A stretch of DNA of 57,144 nt from Merismopedia glauca CCAP 1448/3 (GTDB lineage Bacteria; Cyanobacteriota; Cyanobacteriia; Cyanobacteriales; CCAP-1448), in contig NZ_PVWJ01000014.1 of the NCBI RefSeq assembly GCF_003003775.1, positions 1 to 57,144 of the forward strand, written 5' to 3'. How positions within the stretch are numbered: the stretch's first letter is position 1; every line of letters starts with the position of its first letter. This document shows, piece after piece, positions 27,309 through 37,782 of the stretch. The position numbers were made by a program, and so were the translations under genes. The notes below the pieces were generated by a model that was not told the DNA's origin, did not search any database, and was given only the letters and a program-made list of their open reading frames with translations.

Positions 27309-28172
27309 CTAAATAGGTGTCACGCTGGCAATTCTACCGCCTTGGCGTTGAATTTTCTGCATTTGATCGGATAGTTGGTCGTAAGGCACGATGAAGTCTT
27401 GATTAACCCGTCTAACCTTGGGATAACGAGGTAAACTAGCTCCAGCAACTTCGACGCGATACAAGCGATGCTCAGATCCAAACATCGCGCTACCGCCAAA
27501 ACCACTCTTAGGAGTCACCCCTTGAGCCGATGCGAGATAACCAGCACCATTACCTCCAGGAGCAATTACACTAGAAGCAGCATTGCGTCCTAGTTCTGAT
27601 GCTAAACGAGTGCTTTTACCAGCGACTCCAGTGCGATCGCTACTGGCATAACCGCGATAAAGTTGGAACATCCGGGTGAAACCAACGGTTTTTTGCCCTC
27701 TTTGAGTACTAAAACCCCGATAGAAGGGAACCGTGTTGTCACCGAAATTATTAATATATTCTTCAGAGTTAGTGTATGAGTCGATATCAGCATCAAAACC
27801 TTGATTTTGATAGCGATCGAGATGTTCAATTACCTCAGATTCATCGTAAGGCGCTCTACCTAACAAATGCTTGGAATTAAGCTCAATTACTCTGGTTTGG
27901 AAATTATTGTACAGAAACTTTTGCTTGTATAATTCTGACTTAGCCACTAAAGTGACAAAATCCCTGACTGTGATGTTGCCATTACGTAATAAGGATTCTG
28001 CGCTCACCAGTCTTTCTGATGCCATTACGTAGTCATTACCTAGTAATTGGCGGTATACTGCATTGATGACCTGATTGGCATCACTCTGGCTAAAATTAGG
28101 GCGTAATTCTACAGGTGATGTATCGCTAAAAGCTGATGTACCTAGTCTTGATGCAGCAGTAGTAATAGCCAC
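27309..28172 (-). CDS. cpcC: Phycobilisome rod linker CpcC (phycocyanin-associated)
   Basis: A 287-residue rod linker that joins phycocyanin hexamers. Residues about 18-150 are the PBS linker domain ([20 protein letters not shown] ... [36 protein letters not shown]). The C-terminal 55 residues are a CpcD-like capping domain ([20 protein letters not shown]). Start is GTG at 28172 with an AAGGAGA site 8 nt upstream. No second cpcC or separate cpcD follows before cpcE. Confidence 0.95.
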   Translation of the reverse strand: MAITTAASRLGTSAFSDTSPVELRPNFSQSDANQVINAVYRQLLGNDYVMASERLVSAESLLRNGNITVRDFVTLVAKSELYKQKFLYNNFQTRVIELNSKHLLGRAPYDESEVIEHLDRYQNQGFDADIDSYTNSEEYINNFGDNTVPFYRGFSTQRGQKTVGFTRMFQLYRGYASSDRTGVAGKSTRLASELGRNAASSVIAPGGNGAGYLASAQGVTPKSGFGGSAMFGSEHRLYRVEVAGASLPRYPKVRRVNQDFIVPYDQLSDQMQKIQRQGGRIASVTPI

Positions 28173-28724
28173 GTTCTTTGTCTCCTTGTAATCTTGACTA
28201 ACTCAATGAGATTTCAACTTTGACTAATGTGGTTGCATTGATATCTGCACTAATGCCAATTGCCTAGTTTTTGAGGCTGGGAATTGGGCTAACGGGAAAA
28301 ACTTGATTCAATATATAGACGTTGCTAAATCTTGGGCAGAAGTCAGTTGGCTATAGTCAAAATTACTTGTCTCAAGAATTCTAGCTTCCTAGAATATCTT
28401 AGCTGTATTGACGACGGCTGTATACTCACCAATCTGTTCCAAGTAACTTTTACATTCAGCAAAGCCGATATCAATACCAATCTAGTCAGTTTGGTACAGC
28501 AGTTATTCAACAGGCAAATATCAAAAACTTTTTATCTTGGTTGATGCGAGAACCTACGATAGCCTAACTATCGATCCTTCTACCTGAAATTCGCTGTTAG
28601 CCAGTTTTCTGTCGTCAGCGATCGCGTTCTGCTCTCACTCATGAAATGAAAATGCCCGGTAAAGTCAACAACCACTAGCCACTTACTGGTAGCTGCTCAC
28701 CTCACCGGGCCGACTTAGCTATTT
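28173..28724. other. 552-bp cpcA-cpcC spacer
   Basis: A long spacer inside the operon. It holds a large hairpin just after cpcA (28654-28710) and otherwise no convincing gene. Such spacers usually allow far more cpcBA than cpcC transcript. Confidence 0.6.
28654..28710 (-). terminator. cpcA downstream stem-loop (attenuator)
   Basis: GCCCGGT and ACCGGGC close a 57-nt structure containing an inner CTACCA/TGGCTAG-type hairpin. On the minus strand it ends in CATTTTCATTTC. Its position 14 nt after the cpcA stop suggests partial termination or 3'-end protection of the cpcBA mRNA. Confidence 0.6.
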
Positions 28725-29213
28725 CTAGCTTAAAGCGTTGATGGCATAATCGATGTAGGAGTTAGCTTCTGTAGCAGAGTCTCCGCTCAAACCGTGGTTG
28801 GCTTTGACATACTTCAGAGCTTCTACATACCAGCTAGGAGATAATTCAAAGGTACTGTTGATTTCATCAAGACCAGCTAGCAAGTACTCATCTAAAGGAC
28901 CTGTACCACCAGCTACCAAGCAGTAGCTAACCATGCGGACATAATATCCGATGTCACGAGCGCACTTGGCTTTACCAGTAGAGGTAGATGCATAGTTGTT
29001 ACCTTGCATCTGGGTGGTGTATGGGAACTTTTGGTATACAGCATTAGCTGCACCATCGGCTAAGCTTTGAGCTTTACTAGACAAAGCTTTAGCTGCTTCT
29101 AAACTAGCGGTAGCTTGGCGTAAACGACCAAATGCTACTTGAAGTTCAGCGCTGCTGAGGAAGCGACCTTGAGCATCTGCTGCTGCTACAGCTTCGGTTA
29201 GAGGTGTTTTCAT
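28725..29213 (-). CDS. cpcA: C-phycocyanin alpha subunit CpcA
   Basis: The light-harvesting alpha subunit, 162 residues as usual. The bilin-binding Cys84 is in [16 protein letters not shown]. The globin-like fold is evident throughout ([20 protein letters not shown]; ending [11 protein letters not shown]). Start ATG 29213 has a GGGAGA site. It follows cpcB by 166 bp, and CpcE/CpcF encoded downstream would attach its chromophore. Confidence 0.98.
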   Translation of the reverse strand: MKTPLTEAVAAADAQGRFLSSAELQVAFGRLRQATASLEAAKALSSKAQSLADGAANAVYQKFPYTTQMQGNNYASTSTGKAKCARDIGYYVRMVSYCLVAGGTGPLDEYLLAGLDEINSTFELSPSWYVEALKYVKANHGLSGDSATEANSYIDYAINALS

Positions 29214-29379
29214 TTTGAAGTATCTCCCAAAAATGTTTTGTCAAGTTTTCAACCGTCGAACAGATAGGTAGGATGGTAAGTTTTGAAGTTTTTGGCTTCT
29301 AATTTTCCCTTGCTCTTTAGGAATGCTGGGCATCCCCTTCAGGCAAAAACCTACAAATCTTGAAAGCGTCAAATTCTGC

Positions 29380-29898
29380 TTAACCTACAGCAGAAGCAGC
29401 GCGGTCGAAGTAACCAGCGATTTCAGACATTAAAGCACTGCAATCACCTTGGGTGATACCGTTACGGTCGTTAGCGATCGCAATGGCGGCATCCTTCATT
29501 TTTTGCACGCCTACTGCTACTGAGCCACCAGGAACTCCTAGAGCTAAGTAGGTTTCGCGCAAACCGTTTAAGCAGCGATCTTCTAATACACTGGCATCTC
29601 CAGCGAAGATAGCATAGGTAACGTAGCGCAAGATGATTTCCATATCGCGCAAGCAAGCAGCCATGCGACGGTTGGTGTAAGCGTTACCACCAGGAGCAAT
29701 TAGTTGAGACTGCTCGGCAAACAAGGCGCGAGCGGCGTTAGCAACGATAGCAGAAGCACTACCAGTGATGCGGTTGACGGCATCAATGCGTTTGCTACCA
29801 TCTTTGACGAGGGCTTGTAAAGCATCGATTTGGGAATTGGAGAGATAATCACCACGAGCGTCAGCTTGAGCAACTACCTTGGTAAAGGCGTCTAACAT
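29380..29898 (-). CDS. cpcB: C-phycocyanin beta subunit CpcB
   Basis: First gene of the operon, 172 residues. It has Cys82 ([12 protein letters not shown]) and Cys153 ([12 protein letters not shown]) for two bilins, and Asn72 in [10 protein letters not shown], the residue methylated in beta phycobiliproteins. A clear AGGAGA site precedes the ATG. The absence of phycoerythrin or phycoerythrocyanin signatures in the flanks points to plain PC rods at this locus. Confidence 0.98.
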   Translation of the reverse strand: MLDAFTKVVAQADARGDYLSNSQIDALQALVKDGSKRIDAVNRITGSASAIVANAARALFAEQSQLIAPGGNAYTNRRMAACLRDMEIILRYVTYAIFAGDASVLEDRCLNGLRETYLALGVPGGSVAVGVQKMKDAAIAIANDRNGITQGDCSALMSEIAGYFDRAASAVG

Positions 29899-30098
29899 TT
29901 GAAATTCTCCTAAACTTTTAACCTTGTCCAGTTCAGTGCCGCAATTTCACCGCGAACTCGTGCTACAGCACGAGCTACGATTGGAGCAGAGAAAACATTC
30001 TTAACTTAATTCCACACCCTGACTCTTAACCTCAAATCCATTAAAAAACAGAGCTTTAAATCAGCCCGATCTCAGTCAATTCGAGGAATGTTAGAAAA

Positions 30099-30115
30099 CT
30101 TAACAGATTGTTAAG
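30099..30115. promoter_or_regulatory. Palindromic candidate operator upstream of cpcB
   Basis: CTTAACA and TGTTAAG form a perfect 7-bp inverted repeat around GAT, about 200 nt above the cpcB start. It resembles a dimeric transcription factor site, but I cannot name the regulator. Confidence 0.35.
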
Positions 30116-30335
30116 AATCTAGAAACGTTTATAAAATCAGTGCCTGGTATAAATTTTGTTTGTTTTAACCTTTCCTTTTTTCTTTTATACAATGCCCAAG
30201 GACATTTTGTTTATTAAAATTTATTAAGCCAATCAGTGTCATAAATGTTACATAAGTACATAATTAGTATTGGCTGTTGGTTATTCCTCCTTACTCCTGT
30301 ATAGACGCGATATATCGCGTCTCTCCTGACTCCTG

Positions 30336-30593
30336 ATACCAATTCACCTTGAAAATGCGACAAATTCTGGTAGGGGCGCAATGCTTTGCGCCCCTACGGA
30401 GGGTTAATATGTAGCAAGTATTTAGTAGAACTCTTGCAAAAGTGAAAAAAGAATAGTTTCTAGGAATGAAAGCGTCAAAAGTTGTACCGATTCCCAACTC
30501 CCGACTCCCAAGGTAGGCGATGCCGGAACCACTTCCGGCATTTTAGCCTACCGCGATTCCCCGACTTCTGCAAGAAGTCTAGTGAATTGGTAT
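30336..30593. mobile_element. MITE-like element with 12-bp terminal inverted repeats
   Basis: Ends ATACCAATTCAC and GTGAATTGGTAT are perfect inverted copies 258 bp apart, each flanked outside by GACTCC, a possible target duplication. Inside are two strong palindromes, GTAGGGGCGCAA ... TTGCGCCCCTAC and AGGTAGGCGATGCCGG-type arms. No open frame of note. It would be non-autonomous. Confidence 0.5.
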
Positions 30594-30601
30594 GACTCCG
30601 A

Positions 30602-32098
30602 TTAGTCATCGCCTAGCCATTTTCCAGGATTTTCTGCGGCTTTAGGTGGGCTTTTAGGTGATATTTGCCGAATGTTGGGCGGTTGAATCAGTTCTAACTG
30701 GCGAAAGTCTTCGATTTGTGGTTTTACCTGGGTTAATCCGCGTCGTCTGTCGGATGTGCCTTCTTCAACTGTATCTTCGGCAATGATTTCGTAGAGAATC
30801 GCTTGTTTATGTTCATTTTGACCTCTTCGTAAAACTCTGCCTAACCTTTGGACGTATTCTCGGCGAGAACCAGTACCAGAAAGAATAATGGCAATGCGCG
30901 CTTCTGGAACGTCTACGCCTTCATTTAAGACATGGGATGCAATCAGGGTTTTATATTCACCAGATTTGAATCTAGTTAAGATTTCATGGCGTTCTTTAAT
31001 GGGAGTTTGATGAGTAATTGCCGGAATTAATAGCGCTTGAGAAACTTTATAAACTGTGGCATTATCAGCCGTGAAAATAATGATAGATTCGGGATAGTGC
31101 TGAGATAATAAATTAATTAAAAGCCTGAGTTTACCATCAGTAATCAAAGCAATTTCTCTAGCTTGTCTGTGAGCTAACATAGCGCGACGACCAGCCACAG
31201 ATCTAGCACTAGCTTGGACGAACATTTGCCAGCCTTGCATACTTCCTAATGAGATATTTTGGGTTCTTAAAAACTCATTTCTCTCTTGAATTAATCGCTG
31301 ATAAATCTCTCGTTCTTGAGTTGATAACTTAACTTTAATTTGAACGATTTTATGATGCGCTAAAGCTGTACCTGCAAGTTCTTCAGCCGTTTTTTGATAA
31401 ACAATAGAGCCGACTAACGCAGTCAAATCTCGATCGCGTCCGTCAGAACGTTCTATAGTCGCCGTCAAACCCAATCTATAAGGAGCGATCGCATACTCTG
31501 CAATGGGGCGATAAAAATCAGTTGGGAGGTGGTGACATTCATCGCAAATCAGAAAAGCATATTGGTTTCCCAGACTTTCAGCATTTATCGCCGCGCTATC
31601 ATAGGTAGCAACTAAAATAGGAGTGCGATCGCGAGAACCTCCACCTAATAAACCAATTTCCACATCAGGAAATGCAGCCAATAATTGAGCATACCACTGA
31701 TGCATCAAATCTAGGGTAGGAACTACAATTAGAGTGCTGCGAGGAGTAGCCTGCATCGCCATTTGCGCCAAATAGGTCTTTCCGGCGGCGGTAGGTAAGA
31801 CGACTACTCCCTGTCGTCCGGCTTGTTTCCAAGCCTGTAGAGCCTCAGTTTGATGCAAATAAGGCTTCATTTCGACACTACTAGCTAGTTGTAGCGCCGT
31901 AAAATCTTTGGCATCATCAGTAAAGTCAATTCCGTGGGCTTGCAAGCCTTCGACTAGGGTGCGATAGTGAATAGCTGGGATGCGAAACTTTTCAATGCGA
32001 TCGTCCCAAGTCGCATATTCTACCCAAAACTTACCCCTAGGGGGTGGATGTAAGATTAATGTCCCGCGATCGAAACTCAGTCTCGGTTTGCGCCCCAT
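30602..32098 (-). CDS. XPB/Rad25-like SF2 DNA helicase
   Basis: A 498-residue superfamily 2 helicase. Walker A is PTAAGKT (102-108), Walker B DECHH (186-190), motif III LTATIERSDGRD and motif VI QRLGRVLRRG near 440. The N-terminal 60-70 residues resemble the damage-recognition-like domain of XPB. Family members in archaea and bacteria act in DNA repair, often with a Bax1/DUF790 nuclease, which is not adjacent here. The C-terminus abuts the MITE-like element (stop at 30602, element end at 30593). Confidence 0.88.
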   Translation of the reverse strand: MGRKPRLSFDRGTLILHPPPRGKFWVEYATWDDRIEKFRIPAIHYRTLVEGLQAHGIDFTDDAKDFTALQLASSVEMKPYLHQTEALQAWKQAGRQGVVVLPTAAGKTYLAQMAMQATPRSTLIVVPTLDLMHQWYAQLLAAFPDVEIGLLGGGSRDRTPILVATYDSAAINAESLGNQYAFLICDECHHLPTDFYRPIAEYAIAPYRLGLTATIERSDGRDRDLTALVGSIVYQKTAEELAGTALAHHKIVQIKVKLSTQEREIYQRLIQERNEFLRTQNISLGSMQGWQMFVQASARSVAGRRAMLAHRQAREIALITDGKLRLLINLLSQHYPESIIIFTADNATVYKVSQALLIPAITHQTPIKERHEILTRFKSGEYKTLIASHVLNEGVDVPEARIAIILSGTGSRREYVQRLGRVLRRGQNEHKQAILYEIIAEDTVEEGTSDRRRGLTQVKPQIEDFRQLELIQPPNIRQISPKSPPKAAENPGKWLGDD

Positions 32099-32111
32099 TT
32101 AGGAAAATATC

Positions 32112-32555
32112 TTAAGAAAATATCGATTCCCGCGAACTTTCATCAATTGGCCAATCGGGATTTTCGCCACCTATAGCCAGTTTTTCAATGGTGACATATT
32201 CGGTGCTAAGTTGTTTCAAGGCATTAATCAAAACATCGAGGGCTAGAGCATCACTAGTTCCTAAATCGAACCAGCATCGTCCCCAATCACCTTCATACTG
32301 AAATTCTCCCATGTTGTGCATCAAAGACATCATGGCGCGATCGCCAGTTTCGCGATCGTATTCCATGTAGCTAATATCAACTCCCGTTTCTTGAACTTGA
32401 AGGTTTTCAGCATTAAAACCACCTAGTTTTCCCAAGAAAAACCAAGAATCAAAAACTTCTTCTACATACTGTTTTTCTCCTCTTGAGGGAACATTGGTAA
32501 ACTTTACCCAAATCCACAAATCGAAAGGATTAAATTCTCGAAATTCTACCTGCAT
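32112..32555 (-). CDS. DUF3531 family protein
   Basis: A 147-residue protein conserved in cyanobacteria and plastid-bearing eukaryotes, function unknown. It contains VEFREFNPFDLWIWVKFTN, then VFDSWFFLGKLGGFNAENLQ and DWGRCWFDLGTSDALALDVL. ATG 32555 is preferred because the 34 upstream codons translate interspersed repeat DNA (TTCGGAGTTTGGAATTCGG region). It follows the helicase start by only 13 bp on the same strand, so co-transcription with it is likely. Confidence 0.85.
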   Translation of the reverse strand: MQVEFREFNPFDLWIWVKFTNVPSRGEKQYVEEVFDSWFFLGKLGGFNAENLQVQETGVDISYMEYDRETGDRAMMSLMHNMGEFQYEGDWGRCWFDLGTSDALALDVLINALKQLSTEYVTIEKLAIGGENPDWPIDESSRESIFS

Positions 32556-32722
32556 AAAAATTAGATAATCTGAGTTTGGAGTTCGGAGTTTGGAATTCGG
32601 AGTTTCTCCTACGGAGACGCTGCGGGAACAGAATTCGGAATAGCCCCAAAGGAGCAACTCGCTTCAACTAAATGGTAGCAGAATTGTTGGATGGTAATTT
32701 TTTTCTTCTTCCTTCTTCCCTC

Positions 32723-32743
32723 TTCCCTATTCCCTATTCCCTA
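32723..32743. repeat. Heptamer tandem repeat (TTCCCTA)
   Basis: Three perfect TTCCCTA copies in a CT-rich stretch (32700-32758) that abuts the TPR gene stop. Confidence 0.7.
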
Positions 32744-32754
32744 TTCCTTTTTCC

Positions 32755-33729
32755 CTAATTAATAGCAGGCAACTTAGCTGGTCCCCACAATCCAGGTTGT
32801 TGTTTGATAGAAGCTTTGAGATTGCGACAATTTGGCTGGGTGTTATCTAACTTAGCTTGATTTTCACACTTTTCATAAGCAATATCGCCCACTATTGTTT
32901 TGGGAAGTTGGGTAGATTTTTGTAATGCGATGTCGAAGTTGCTATTAGCTTCCAGCAAGAATTTAGAGTTTTTTTTCTGCTTCCCTAAACGGACTTGAAT
33001 TTGAGCTTTTAAGTAATATAATTCAGGGTTGCTGGGAGTACTTTTTATGGCTCGATTTACATATTCAAGTGCCTTAGAATGCTGTTTTAAATCTCGATAT
33101 CCTAAAGCGATACCGCGTTCGGCAAGATAACGAGGCTTAGCATAATTATCTAGGCGTTCAATCGCTGCACCTGGATCGGAAAAGGGCAAATTGAGAGCTA
33201 AAAACAAATCCATATAGCCTTTAATTAAGCTCAATTCTGGATCTTGAGGGCTGATTTTTTCAGCTTCATCTATGTTGTCAAAAACCAATTCTAACTTGCT
33301 GATGACTGCCAACGATCCTTGTTTTTTTAAAGTTTCAGTGCTAGCCAGCAAATGACCGATACTGGTATATATTTTGGCTCTCAAAGGGTCTTCATCAGAT
33401 AATTTATCTGCTGTTTCTAAGGTCTTTTTGGCATAGTCTTTAACGCCTTCACGATCTTCGTTAAGATAGGCAAAAGCAGCCAGCAAAGTATAAACTAAAG
33501 GTTCATTCGGTTCTTGCTCTTTAGCTAATTCTAATTGTCGTTGACCTTCTGGGTAATTACCTTCAGCAAAAATTGCGGTGAATGCGGCTTCAGTATGTTC
33601 GCCGATTTGATGAGGATTTCGAGAGCGAAAAAAGTCACCTGCTATAGTGGGACCTATCCACAGACCTAATGCGACTACAGAGGCGATCGCAGTTATATGC
33701 AACCCTACTTTGTCACGAATCTTATTCAT
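32755..33729 (-). CDS. TPR protein, membrane-anchored or exported (Sll0314-like)
   Basis: A 324-residue protein with an N-terminal hydrophobic segment (HITAIASVVALGLWIGPTIA) that serves as signal or anchor, then tetratricopeptide repeats over about 45-280 (for example EGQRQLELAKEQEPNEPLVY, ALEYVNRAIKSTPSNPELYY). Two Cys near the end (CENQ, NCRN) might form a disulfide. I recall relatives of Sll0314 in other cyanobacteria; function unknown. ATG 33729 has a GGAGAG site. Confidence 0.75.
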   Translation of the reverse strand: MNKIRDKVGLHITAIASVVALGLWIGPTIAGDFFRSRNPHQIGEHTEAAFTAIFAEGNYPEGQRQLELAKEQEPNEPLVYTLLAAFAYLNEDREGVKDYAKKTLETADKLSDEDPLRAKIYTSIGHLLASTETLKKQGSLAVISKLELVFDNIDEAEKISPQDPELSLIKGYMDLFLALNLPFSDPGAAIERLDNYAKPRYLAERGIALGYRDLKQHSKALEYVNRAIKSTPSNPELYYLKAQIQVRLGKQKKNSKFLLEANSNFDIALQKSTQLPKTIVGDIAYEKCENQAKLDNTQPNCRNLKASIKQQPGLWGPAKLPAIN

Positions 33730-33907
33730 TGTCTGCTTCTCTCCTCTCACCAGCGAGCCGACTTAAATGTTTTGACGATGAACAGATCTAGAAAGTTCCT
33801 GAAACTAATTTAAGTGTGGCAAAATAATCATTGAATCAGCATAATTGCGGATTTTAACTCACATAAATTTACATTGTGTTCAGAAAAGGCTCCATCAAAA
33901 TCCAAAC

Positions 33908-33936
33908 GTAGAGACGTTGCATTGCAACGTCTCTAC
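33908..33936. repeat. Perfect 29-nt palindrome, GTAGAGACG family
   Basis: 14-bp arms GTAGAGACGTTGCA / TGCAACGTCTCTAC around one T; same architecture as 27273-27301 with compensating inner changes. Confidence 0.85.
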
Positions 33937-33989
33937 ACCCCAATGTGTAACCCAAGCAAATGAAAATGGTATTACTAAAGATAAAGATA

Positions 33990-34017
33990 AAAAAAGCAGG
34001 ATAAATGCTATCCTGCT
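33990..34017 (-). terminator. Rho-independent terminator of groL
   Basis: On the minus strand AGCAGGATA and TATCCTGCT form a 9-bp stem around a 5-nt loop, followed by a run of T. It sits 26 nt after the groL stop. Confidence 0.88.
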
Positions 34018-34042
34018 GTCATATTTAACTAAGTATTAGTGA

Positions 34043-35701
<1,659 letters not shown>

Positions 35702-35723
35702 CTAATGGTTAGACTTAAAATAA

Positions 35724-36035
35724 TTAGGCCACTATGGCGAGGATGTCTTTTTCAGACAATAAAACGTATTCTTCTGTACCTAGTTTGATGTCTGTGCCAG
35801 CATACTTAGAGTAGAGAACTTTATCGCCAATTTTTACTTCCATATCTTGACGAGCGCCATCATCGCCACGCTTCCCAGGACCGACTTGAACTACTTCTCC
35901 TACCTGTGGTTTTTCTTTAGCGGTGTCTGGGAGCAAAATTCCGCCTGCGGTTTTTTCTTCACTGGCGCTCACTTTGACAAAAACGCGATCGCCTAAAGGT
36001 TTAACTGTAGATACACTTAGGGATACTGCTGCCAT
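35724..36035 (-). CDS. groS: 10 kDa co-chaperonin GroES
   Basis: 103-residue lid of the GroEL chamber. It contains [20 protein letters not shown] with the mobile-loop region ([20 protein letters not shown]) and ends [17 protein letters not shown] 36035 is set by a GGAGAAG site 7 nt upstream; an ATG 15 bp earlier lacks one. It is the first gene of the operon, 46 bp before groL. Confidence 0.97.
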   Translation of the reverse strand: MAAVSLSVSTVKPLGDRVFVKVSASEEKTAGGILLPDTAKEKPQVGEVVQVGPGKRGDDGARQDMEVKIGDKVLYSKYAGTDIKLGTEEYVLLSEKDILAIVA

Positions 36036-36068
36036 CTGAATCTTCTCCAACTACTGTTTGAAAGTCTC

Positions 36069-36095
36069 TTAGCACTCTTGACTTCTGAGTGCTAA
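36069..36095. promoter_or_regulatory. CIRCE element (HrcA operator)
   Basis: TTAGCACTC - nine bases - GAGTGCTAA, a perfect match to the CIRCE consensus, 34 nt upstream of the groES ATG. HrcA repressor binds this site and releases it on heat stress. Confidence 0.97.
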
Positions 36096-36134
36096 TCTAG
36101 CGAACAATTGCACAGAAACGCAACAAGGGTTACA

Positions 36135-36150
36135 GTACGGGTTACCGAAC
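36135..36150 (-). promoter_or_regulatory. K-box-like element upstream of groESL
   Basis: On the minus strand GTTCGGTAACCCGTAC matches the pattern GTTCGG-NNAN-CCNNAC described for cyanobacterial groESL promoters, located about 40 bp upstream of CIRCE. It is linked to light and heat response in model strains. Confidence 0.7.
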
Positions 36151-36239
36151 TGAAGACGGGAGATGGGCATTGGGCATTGGGTGGCAGGCGGTGAGAAGGG
36201 CTATAGTTTTAGTGGTGAATTAGATTTGAGGTGAAGGTG

Positions 36240-36737
36240 ATGAGCGATCGCGCAGAGCAGATCTGCCTAGAAGAGAATCAGATGCTGGAAACAAGACCAG
36301 AATCAGACGATTTAGCTCTAGCTGTGGAGAAATTGGCTCTTCCCTCTATAAGCCGACACATTTTCATTTGTGCAGATCAAACTTTACCTGTGTGCTGTTC
36401 TAAAGAGAGTAGTTTGGAAGCGTGGAACTATCTCAAAAAACGCTTACAGCAACTCAAATTAGATAAACCCACCCCAGAAGTTTCTCAATCTATATTTCGC
36501 ACCAAAGCTAACTGTTTGCGAGTTTGCGTCAAAGGACCCATTTTAGTTGTCTATCCAGATGGAGTTTGGTATCACAGCGCGACTCCACCCGTCATCGAAC
36601 GTATTATCCAAGAGCATTTGCTAGGCGATCGAGTAGTCACAGAATATGCTTTTTTAACTCATCCACTACCCGCAGCCGCAAATTTAACCCCTAAATCTGA
36701 TGTAGACATCATACCAAGTGTTGAATTACTTGGTTAG
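36240..36737 (+). CDS. Thioredoxin-like [2Fe-2S] ferredoxin domain protein
   Basis: A 165-residue protein with the thioredoxin-like ferredoxin fold. The four cluster Cys are in [14 protein letters not shown] and [20 protein letters not shown], the spacing typical of this family. After the second pair comes [20 protein letters not shown], also conserved. A GAGGTG site precedes ATG 36240 (GTG 36231 is an alternative). The gene is divergent from groES. The electron partner is unknown. Confidence 0.85.
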   Translation: MSDRAEQICLEENQMLETRPESDDLALAVEKLALPSISRHIFICADQTLPVCCSKESSLEAWNYLKKRLQQLKLDKPTPEVSQSIFRTKANCLRVCVKGPILVVYPDGVWYHSATPPVIERIIQEHLLGDRVVTEYAFLTHPLPAAANLTPKSDVDIIPSVELLG

Positions 36738-37077
36738 TCAGTTTTTGGCAGCAAAATTCCAGAAAATAATAATTTCAAGCTGCGTGCAATTAATTAATTA
36801 ATTTCCCTGAAGCTCAGTATCTGCGTTAAAATTTCTGTAAAGATCTTTCTTCGCTTTGCCTATGCAACTTCAGCTATGGTGATATTTATTACTAATTTTT
36901 AGAGAATGCGATCGCAATATTTAGCATTTTGAGCGCACGAATGACTACAGCAAGACAATAGCTATGCTAAATTGTTCTCTAGAGGCATTAAATCCCTTAA
37001 AACTTATATAAATTAGTCGCCAAGCAAATTTTAGAGTCAATCTGCCTTGACAAATCTGCCTTGACCAAAGTAGCCAT
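36738..37077. other. 340-bp intergenic region
   Basis: No gene. It carries AT-rich DNA and, just before the response-regulator ATG, two tandem 14-nt copies of AATCTGCCTTGAC(A/C) at 37039-37066, each containing a TTGAC that resembles a -35 box. Confidence 0.5.
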
Positions 37078-37725
37078 ATGAAAGACAACGGTAATAAAGA
37101 CACAAATAAACTACTATTAATCGACGATGATCCTAACTTGATCTTACTAGTTAAGGATTATTTAGAGTTTCAAGGCTTTGAAGTTATAACTGCCGAAAAC
37201 GGTCGAGAAGCTCTAGATATTTTACAACAAGAACATCCTGACTTAATTATTTGTGATGTCATGATGCCAGAAATGGATGGTCACGCTTTTGTGGAAGAAA
37301 TCCGCAAAGATCCCCATCAAAGTTGGATTCCAGTTATTTTTCTGTCAGCGAGAGGTCAAAGCGCAGACCGAGTTAGAGGTCTAAATACTGGCGCTGATGT
37401 CTATATGGTAAAGCCTTTTGAACCTGAAGAATTAGTGGCTCAAGTCGAGTCTTCTTTGAAGCAAGCTTCTCGCTTGATGTCACATCGCAGCAAAACTACG
37501 AAAAGCACCTCTAAAATCAATGTTCCTTCATCTGTAGAATTAACGCCCACAGAAACGAGAGTAGTTCTATTATTGGCTGAAGGACTGGGAAATCGACAAA
37601 TTGCAGAAGCAATGAATGTCAGTCAGCGCACGATTGAAAGTCATGTTTCTAATATGTTAGGCAAAACTGGATTACACAATCGGACTGAACTTGCTCGTTG
37701 GGCAATGGAAACTAATTTGGCTTAA
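37078..37725 (+). CDS. NarL/LuxR-type response regulator (Ycf29-like)
   Basis: Two-component response regulator of 215 residues. REC domain (10-125) has acidic DD at 16-18, phospho-acceptor Asp60 in IICDVMMPEMDG, and Lys112 in YMVKPFEPEE. A Ser/Lys/Thr linker leads to a LuxR-type HTH (about 152-212: LTPTETRVVLLLAEGLGNRQ and VSQRTIESHVSNMLGK). The layout is that of the plastid Ycf29/cyanobacterial family. The cognate kinase is not adjacent. It may share a transcript with the downstream membrane gene (57 bp gap). Confidence 0.9.
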   Translation: MKDNGNKDTNKLLLIDDDPNLILLVKDYLEFQGFEVITAENGREALDILQQEHPDLIICDVMMPEMDGHAFVEEIRKDPHQSWIPVIFLSARGQSADRVRGLNTGADVYMVKPFEPEELVAQVESSLKQASRLMSHRSKTTKSTSKINVPSSVELTPTETRVVLLLAEGLGNRQIAEAMNVSQRTIESHVSNMLGKTGLHNRTELARWAMETNLA

Positions 37726-37782
37726 ACTTTTGAGGAACTGCTTAGACTAATCCCATGACTGCCATACCAGATAGTTGAACCT

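Larger units (their letters stand above)
29899..30601. other. 703-bp region upstream of cpcB (promoter, palindromes, MITE-like element)
   Basis: Holds the cpc leader and promoter, a CTTAACA-GAT-TGTTAAG palindrome, a TATAGACGCGATATATCGCG-type palindrome near 30300-30322, and the 258-bp inverted-end element next to the helicase gene. No gene is supported. A long AT-rich leader of roughly 200-350 nt is typical for cpc operons. Confidence 0.55.
33730..34042. other. 313-bp gap with palindrome and groL terminator
   Basis: Holds a GTAGAGACG-family palindrome (33908-33936) and the groL terminator (33990-34017). The promoter of the TPR gene should lie near its 3' side here. No gene seen. Confidence 0.55.

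Noticed and set aside
28332-28544. Open frame of 70 codons in the cpcA-cpcC spacer
   Set aside because: Opposite strand to the operon, no ribosome site, not protein-like; judged chance.
30303-30322. Possible CRISPR-like repeat, with the GTAGAGACG palindromes
   Set aside because: Copies are scattered over kilobases with no regular spacers or cas genes.
32556-32657. N-terminal extension of the DUF3531 protein
   Set aside because: The 34 extra codons are interspersed repeat DNA; family start is at 32555.
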